Of a DNA stretch of 64,000 bases, positions 57,399-64,000 are shown one piece after another. The stretch is taken from NCBI RefSeq assembly GCF_002105155.1, contig NW_019029064.1, forward strand, positions 1 through 64,000, read 5' to 3'. This DNA comes from Lobosporangium transversale. Taxonomy: Eukaryota; Mortierellomycota; Mortierellomycetes; Mortierellales; Mortierellaceae. A program made the position numbers and the translations under genes. Under the pieces are notes generated by a model. It ran no database searches. It was not told where the DNA came from and was given only the letters and a program-made list of their open reading frames with translations. Each line of letters begins with the position of its first letter. The first letter of the stretch is position 1.

Positions 57399-60300
57399 TT
57401 AGAAGATAGATTCACGCTGTACATTCTCAAGATACAGTCTTACATCTTCATTGAGTTGCTGTTGAATATTCTTTAGGTCTCTCAGCTGATCTTTCGACTT
57501 TGCGTCATTGGTAGTCCCATGATCCTCTGCATGTTGAATGTGCTTTTGTAGTTGCTCAAAGATTTCATCCAACAAAGAATACGGCAGCCAGCGCGCGTTA
57601 GAATGGCGAGAAATTAGTTCATCTGGTTTCATTGCCTAATGTTACAATCATAACAAAAATAAAGTCCGGTTAGTAAACATTCAAATGGGAGATTGCCCGT
57701 TATCCCGAGTCAGTAAGCAAAATAAGATTAATTTTCACTTACTGCATTGATCACGAGAGAGGCGAATTTGGCTGCTCTTTGCAATGCTCCGAACTTGAGA
57801 TATAAGCGTATCAAATCCTCAGGATTATGATTCTGTTGGGCAATTCAATAAGATTTAGATGTCTGCGGAATATGTGATAGCATGTTCCTAGTTTTACCAC
57901 AATATAAAAAGAGTGCAAGTCAAGATATTTACCAGGTAGTGCTGGATCAACCATGGCTGTAAATCAAAATCCGGGTTGACCATCAATATGTTCTCTACTA
58001 CCACTGAATGGTATTTGTAGTTTGTTGCAGCGCTATCATATCGCTCGAGATAAGATTTGAGAGTTTGCAACGATGACGCCGAATTTAACCTATCCATTAT
58101 CGAGAAGTTCCCTATTGACACGATAAAATCGGGATCGTTCTTAGTTGCTATTTTTTTCGAGGCTACTATCGTTGTTATTGGCAACCACAAATTATATCAG
58201 ATTGTTAAATATAGGCTTTTTGACAGCCAACGCGACATATTAAACATCTGTCAACTCTACTCTTATGCTTCATCAACTTGTTTTCATAACACCCGAGTTA
58301 TTAAAGATAGCTATTAGGTGCATTCTTGGATAAACCAAGGTAATGGCTTTGACTAGTTTCACTCTTCATCCTTCTTTAGGGTGACGTTTTTTTTTTTTTT
58401 TTTTTTTTTTTTTTGGGGGGGGGGGTTTATCATTATATTAATGCGAGTGAATGTATGCGTAGCTCCCTCTACAGTTTGATTCATTTTGGCAAGTAGGTTT
58501 GTGTAGTTTGCAGCAAGAGAAACGTGCGTAGTTTTCCTGCATTTTACTGTGTCGGCAAGTAAATATGTTTACTTTATAGCAATATGAAGGCAGGGAATAT
58601 GTGTAATCCTCTTGAAATCACACTAGAGTAAGAGGACTATTGATGATCTGATGGTCATTAACTATTACATTTGTAACTAATTAGCCATCAAAGCATTATA
58701 CAAACCATACGATGTCGGATTACAAGGAAAAGTTCGAACTTGACTGGATTTGTCCATAAAAACTATTGAATAGACCTTGTATTCTAAAGGTCAATAAATA
58801 CAGCCACAGATATTGGCGCACATGACATGCAGATAAAAAAAATCTGTTACGAACTAGAGCACCACTTCCGCCTTTACGCTAAAAAAACAACAAAAGTGCA
58901 CCAACGTGAGCTTGAAGAAACTGAGCGTACCAGTCATTAAAGATATAGAGGCATTTTTGAGTGAATGTGTCGGGAGCAAGAACATGTCAACCGTTTTTAT
59001 GTTCTCAAACCCTGACCAATTCGAGATTCCAGCGTTCATGCTCTCTTATACATTAGAAGAGCAAGTTGAAATACTTGACATATATCATTATCTCAAAAGC
59101 TGAGAAGAAGTCCTCGCAATCAGGGTTCCCCGCAGGTCTTTTGGGTGCTTAATGAGCATCTACCTTCCGAGAAAACAGCCTTGCACGCTCCGATACGAAG
59201 ACAAATGTATGATGGTCAAAAGTTATCCAAGAGGGACTCATTACGTCATCGATTGCAAAGAGCACATGCACAAGGAGGGCACACCGGTTGCCGGGATGGA
59301 AACAAATACGGTCATTCAAACATTGAAGCATTTCGCTAAAGAGCACGGGCACTCAACAGTTAGAGGCCTCAAACAAATCAGACAAATGCCAATCAGAGAT
59401 CAACGCTTGGTGAGAAAACGAGGATTCGAAGGATAGCGAAGAATGTGTACAGACTATAAGAATAAGTGAATACCAATATCCTGTGTATCAGTGGTGGCGT
59501 GGTGTTTCTACATTGCAGAAATTTTGGATCGGATTCTGAACAAAATTAGGATGCTTTAAGGTAGATCTCCAAGGCTTTATTTATTTTATTTTGAGAACGT
59601 CTTGGCATCATCTCAATTGAACGTCTAAATTGAATTATCCCAATCCTGTGTGAATGCGTATACTACTCTTGCTCTAGCCTTAAATCGCTTAGATATTTGT
59701 CCACTAGCAACTTGAATACAATATCAAGATCTAAGTCGTGCATTAGCGCTAATGAGGTTGCTTCCTCATAGCATCCACGCTGAACAAGTAATAGTTGAGT
59801 TTCTCTTGCTGACATCGTCAAGGCAGCTATAGAAATGTACATAGATACGAAACATGTTCATCTTTATATGAGCATAACGATCCTCTGGCAATTGTAAAAT
59901 AATGCAGGTTCAGCTTGTTCAAAAGTACGGGGCCTACCTGGGATGACTTCGTCAGGGATTTCAGTCACAAGCAACAGCTTGGCCTTAATCAATTGAAATT
60001 CCTGTTTGAGGTCTGTCAATTGTAAAATCTCACGCTTGCAAGGTACGCTTACACACCGACGATCAAGTAGAGCACTAGAGGTTGGGTTCTGGAGAGAGTC
60101 GTTTAATCGTCTTCTTTTGGAAGGCTACATAAATCACAAAGACATTAACTTGTTAAATGTTTGTTTGCTTATGGACATCATCAAATATAAATATCGCTTT
60201 CATATTGTGTTACCTCTTCAATGGCCACACCTGCTAGTTCAATCGATACCCAGGCGTTAGAAGAGTCAGCTGCTTGGAGAGCATTGATGGCGGCCAAATA

Positions 60301-60434
60301 AGCTGAACCCGCCTCTGTTAAAAGTCTCCAGACAGTCTCTGTCCTGTTCGTTCCATCACACAGTCTTCTTGCATATTGACACATGATTGTAGCAGCTAGT
60401 AGTAGAATAGTGGGTAGTTATTATCTCTCTCTCA

Positions 60435-60488
<54 letters not shown>

Positions 60489-63400
60489 CATTGAGTATTC
60501 CACATACCCTTTTTGTATTCGCACCGGTAAATGTAATACGAGTAGAGAATTTTGTAATTGTCGGGTTTAGAGAGGACTGCGTTTTGTTCAGCTTTTGATT
60601 TAAGTAACTGTTCCACTTGATCTTGAAGTCCATTGAAAGGGAATAGGCTGAGTTTTGCCCCATCACCATTATCGCATATTATCTTGACAAACTTTCTCAG
60701 AGCTGATCTCTTACTAAGGACAGATAATCAAAAGTTAGGTTTCGCGTTAGTAAGTGCCGGAGAGAGAGTACAAGACCTAATAAGACTTCTAACATCATCC
60801 AAAATACACCATACAGGCCGTCTTGTGGAAGTAACATCATTGCATTGAAAGCACTGTCGTAAGCGCCAATAGCCAGGGCAGAATCAATGATCACTTCTAG
60901 AAGGCTCCGGATCCGTACATCTGCTTTAGAATTCTACGTTACATAAACAATGCCGAAAACAAAGGCAATTAGGATTGGCTTAAACAAAGTACAGTTCGCA
61001 CTACAGCATACGATACTCACATGAAGAATGTCGCTCAGAGCTATCTTAGCAATAGTAATGGCTTGTTCATGAGCGCCATGTTCCACCAACAGTCTGATCA
61101 CATTGTCGTAATATTCCTCGAGTTTTGTATGCCCTCTAATGACGCCTGTAGAGTAATCGAGTTGCATGATATCCAATTCCTGTTCCACTTCCTTAAGACC
61201 GTTTCCTAAAAGAGGAAGGCAGAGATGCCATAAACGGGGTTAGAGACACATGGTTTCAAAAAAGAAGGCTACATATTGCGATTTTTACGAGGATTACCGT
61301 ACCAAAACAGGTTATGACGGCCATAAATTGTTCTATAGCTTGCGTTGGTTTTGCTTGACTTAATAAGACTCTTCCACGATAATAGGAGAGGGATGAAGCT
61401 GTTGAGACAATGTCCAAAAACTGTGCTAGCAGTTTCATCTCGTTGAGTTTCGAGAGATGCTGAGCTAATCCTGCATGATACATGGCTTCTGTCTCTGAAC
61501 GCTGACTACGAATTCCTATGACATGCAGAAATGTCGATACGACGCGTGGTACGGCAAAGTAAATAGGAAATTCAACCGTACTTATTTTTCCAGTCTTTGA
61601 CGTCATTGTTCTTAAGAGGCTGGCTGTCAACCGCTCTCGGAGAGTTACTTGTGGATTATTAAGATTAGCTTCATCAACATGCATCTTTGAAAGTTGTTGT
61701 TCTAGCTCCATGCTAGTCGATGTTGGGGCTGAGAGAGCCTGGTTAGAGATCCATTTTAAAAGCATAAGCGACTGTGTCACACGCATTGCACTGGAAAGGA
61801 GCTGGGCTTCGTCCTGTACCCAGGCTCTATAAGAGCGGGGCGAGCTGAAGATGGTAGCAAGAAGAATGAGGACATTTTGGGCGATGGTGTATCGGCTGGA
61901 GGCAAGTTGCTGGATACTTGTTACAACAAGGGTTTCATAGGGGAGAACGCGGCGGTGAGGTATTGGTCCTGCTTGATTAGTATCAGAGCTAGTGTCTTCG
62001 CTATGAGCAAGCTGCAGAGTGAGATATCGAAAGACATCTGCAGGTGATTTGCATGCCCCCACTAAGTTCCTTGCTCTGTTCATATCAGCTTTGGAGATGT
62101 AATAGGGAAGATGTTCTTGCGATAAGATTTCAACGAAATTCCTAGGCCCATTCGTTAATGAAAGCTGGCAAATAGTATTTTCCAAGTTCTTTGCTGATTC
62201 ATTTGTGATGTTGTGGGACAAATGGTCGATCGCTCGGAAAACTTTAGCAATATCATGACGAAGAGCCTGATCTCGAAGTCTAGGGTACGTGCTTCTTAGC
62301 TGAGATGGCGGGGAAGCAATGAATTGTGTCACTTCAAATTGTTTGTCCTGGAAGGTATGATAAAGAATTTCGGAATCGTCACACGCCGTAAGAAAGCTAA
62401 GAGAATCTTGCTTGATGATGACCATATATCCTGTATCCAATGCAATGGATAGACCAAGCGCTCTAGATGCTTCATGATCAAGTTTAGCGCAATACGAAAT
62501 AAACCGGGTCCAACCAATAATCTCCCTATGTCTGATCCGCTCACGTTCAACAAGAGAAGCCCCAGGAGGTGTCCTAACAAAAAGCGCCTCAATCACCTGC
62601 GACTCCAGGTCGACATTGGGTGTATACTCGCGATCTTGAAAAAGCGTTTTCAGTGCCCGAATAATAGTGCATTCAGAGAAATGCCCAGAGGTGAAGATAA
62701 CGTCAGCATAGTACTTGGATACATCCTTGACTGAATCGTCTACATGGCTCATGGACTTGACAAATCCAGTTAAAGGCATCTGCATAGCTACAGGCCACCA
62801 ACGGCCATTCAAAAGAGGACGTTTACTGAATTGGTGATAGTGCTCTCGCTCGACTACTGGATCGTCGATTTGTAGATATTTTACGCATATTCTCACATCA
62901 CTTTGCCAAACGCCCCAGATGTAAAATCCAGCTTGGTTTTCGTTGGGGATAATACTCCAGTTGATTAGGTGTGCGGGGCTAGATCCGGGGCTTAACGCTG
63001 ACTGTGACCGGAGAACAGTAGTTGATCCTCGGATAAAATCAATGTCCTCTATGGTGTCGATCCGAGAAGTGTATATGGACAAGTGGACATCATTATCGGT
63101 AGGCATATAGGCTACTAGGCGGATTACCCATGGCATTGCTGGGTTAAAGAGGACTCCTAAGTGTGCTCGGGAAGAGCTGCTGAGCGCCTCCTGTATATAT
63201 CCGGCATCATTAGGCGAGGCGGGACACCTTATGACTTGTAAGCGCTGATGGCGAACAGACCATACACGGATTGTTCTGTCCTGATGAAGCGTAAAGAGTA
63301 GAGTATCATTATGTATGTTATGGGTTTCCAAGGCCAAAATGTTCAAACCGGAAGTTTGATGGGGTCCAGTTGTTGTAGACTTATTGTAATCTGTAGATGA

Positions 63401-64000
63401 AGTTAATATAGAGCGAAGTTTATGGAGTGCTGAGCCATCCTGAGAGATGCTAGGGTGATATGAATCATCATGGAGCTCGGACACCTTCATTTCCGTATGG
63501 ACTATAGAAAAAGCAGGCCGTCTATTTCTTCAGTTGCTATCTCCACCCATCAAAACCAAACACCAATCAATATTCTATCATCCGTATCAACATTACCATT
63601 TTGATTAGTGTCCTCAGCTAATAGAGCTCCCTTGATAAGTAAGAGACTGCCGTCTGTCAGAGCTAATGCAGCCTGCCTGTCTCCAAGGTATTTAAAGAGC
63701 TTTGGCGCAGCAGTTGCTGCGTATCTGATCTGCAGAGCGGACGCGTATCCGTCAGGTGTACTCGAGGTCAGGAAATGGCTCAAGGCCGTGATATTCAGCC
63801 GATAAAGCACACTGTCGACTGTCATAAGCATTATAAATATTCCTCCTTGTTGCGTTAGCGCAGCAACGTGTATTCCTGTAATAATCGGCGCATGAAATCG
63901 AAAGGAAATTTGTCCAGTAGGTGCGTTCTCTTTCCCTGAAAGTAGGATAAGCTCCAACACAGTGGCATTTTCCCTGGTCCTCCAAACAACAGATTTCGCA
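57399..64000 (-). CDS. NUP160: Nuclear pore protein NUP160/Nup120, 5' end outside the window
   Basis: Eleven exons (minus): >64000-63564, 63501-61303, 61205-61021, 60933-60815, 60713-60508, 60395-60214, 60124-59938, 59826-59667, 58089-57933, 57832-57743, 57635-57399; every phase checks, about 1386 codons here. Recognition rests on the beta-propeller (SVVWRTRENATVLELILLSG; LETHNIHNDTLLFTLHQDRT then IRVWS) and on the C-terminal helical part (YKKAATIMCQYARRLCDGTN; LQTLKSYLERYDSAATNYKY; DLIRLYLKFGALQRAAKFA; ARWLPYSLLDEIFEQL), which follows the order of vertebrate Nup160. The protein is a scaffold of the Y-complex (Nup107-160) of the nuclear pore, needed for pore assembly and mRNA export. The eighth intron (58090-59666) is far longer than the others and contains a transposase relic and a T/G homopolymer tract. 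The donor there (CAAGA|GTAGTA) is not ideal but restores the family alignment. Confidence 0.92.
58389..58426. repeat. T-run followed by G-run
   Basis: About 26 T followed directly by about 10 G, inside the long NUP160 intron. Length in the assembly may be inexact. Confidence 0.8.
58880..59436 (+). pseudogene. Degenerate relic of a pogo/Tigger-like transposase (DNA-binding part)
   Basis: The + strand reads, across frame changes and stops, QRELEETERT, then FEIPAFMLSYTLEEQVEILD and IYHYLKS, then GCLMSIYLPRKQ, and YPRGTHYVIDCKEHMHKEGT. These parallel KRELEEIDHC, PLEKQVELLDIYHYLEK, GIHLPR and SGTHYVVNRKNLMLEE of the transposase at 54182-56037, in the same order. Similarity ends before the catalytic domain. 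It lies in sense-opposite orientation within a NUP160 intron. No terminal repeats were found, so it is an old fragment of a related but distinct element. Confidence 0.8.
60438..60487. repeat. T-run of about 34 followed by A-run of about 15
   Basis: A self-complementary homopolymer pair within the NUP160 intron 60396-60507. Exact length is uncertain in any assembly. Confidence 0.85.

Noticed and set aside
59640-59826. Premature TAG in NUP160 near 59663-59665 suggesting a truncated gene
   Set aside because: A donor at 59666 (GTAGTA) joined to 58089 bypasses the stop and gives family-consistent sequence LRLEQELNSASSLQTLKS.

Overview
The window comes from a filamentous fungus, most likely an early-diverging lineage such as Mortierellomycotina. 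The evidence is intron-rich nuclear genes with short GT-AG introns, an NF-YA/HAP2 subunit, a fused Hda1-Arb2 deacetylase, a FlbA/Sst2-type RGS protein and very many A/T homopolymer tracts. The genus assignment is inference. All gene models were spliced by hand from reading-frame continuity, splice motifs and recalled family conservation; no search was run.

Layout, left to right: 3' end of a class II histone deacetylase with a long Gln/Pro/Ser-rich tail (1-3152, +); F-box-like protein (4984-6789, +); mitochondrial K+/H+ exchange-related protein (7437-8612, -) divergent from an unrecognised acidic protein (8884-11233, +); HAP2/NF-YA (12478-14198, +); a decayed F-box/LRR-like relic (about 15700-16480); a six-exon cytochrome P450 (16923-19181, +) convergent with a PA14-domain protein (19392-22969, -); a rhodanese plus dual-specificity phosphatase with a first exon 620 bp upstream of the main frame (23522-27086, -). 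From 27.1 to 34.3 kb there is no convincing protein gene, but there is a tRNA-Asn, a tRNA-like Pol III unit, a 604-bp MITE with 9-bp target duplication, and retroposed tails. Then come a DUF4203-type membrane protein (34315-35442, +), an RluA-type pseudouridine synthase (35835-37558, +), a secreted GH31 alpha-glucosidase with two trefoil domains (37845-41718, -), EMC1 (42940-46834, -), an RGS regulator (49866-52515, +), a possible small gene (52921-53258, -), a complete but mutated pogo/Tigger-like DNA transposon (53809-56636), and most of NUP160 (57399 to the right edge, -). One NUP160 intron carries a second, degenerate transposase relic.

The genes do not form a pathway or cluster; this is ordinary eukaryotic mixed gene order. 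The unusual content is in the mobile DNA. Four elements can be delimited to the base by terminal repeats and target-site duplications: hAT-like fold-back 41941-42344, MULE-like MITE 32163-32766, pogo-like 53809-56636 and a 49-bp retroposed tail 30991-31039. I found no CRISPR array, no prokaryotic-type defence system and no clear undescribed multi-gene system.
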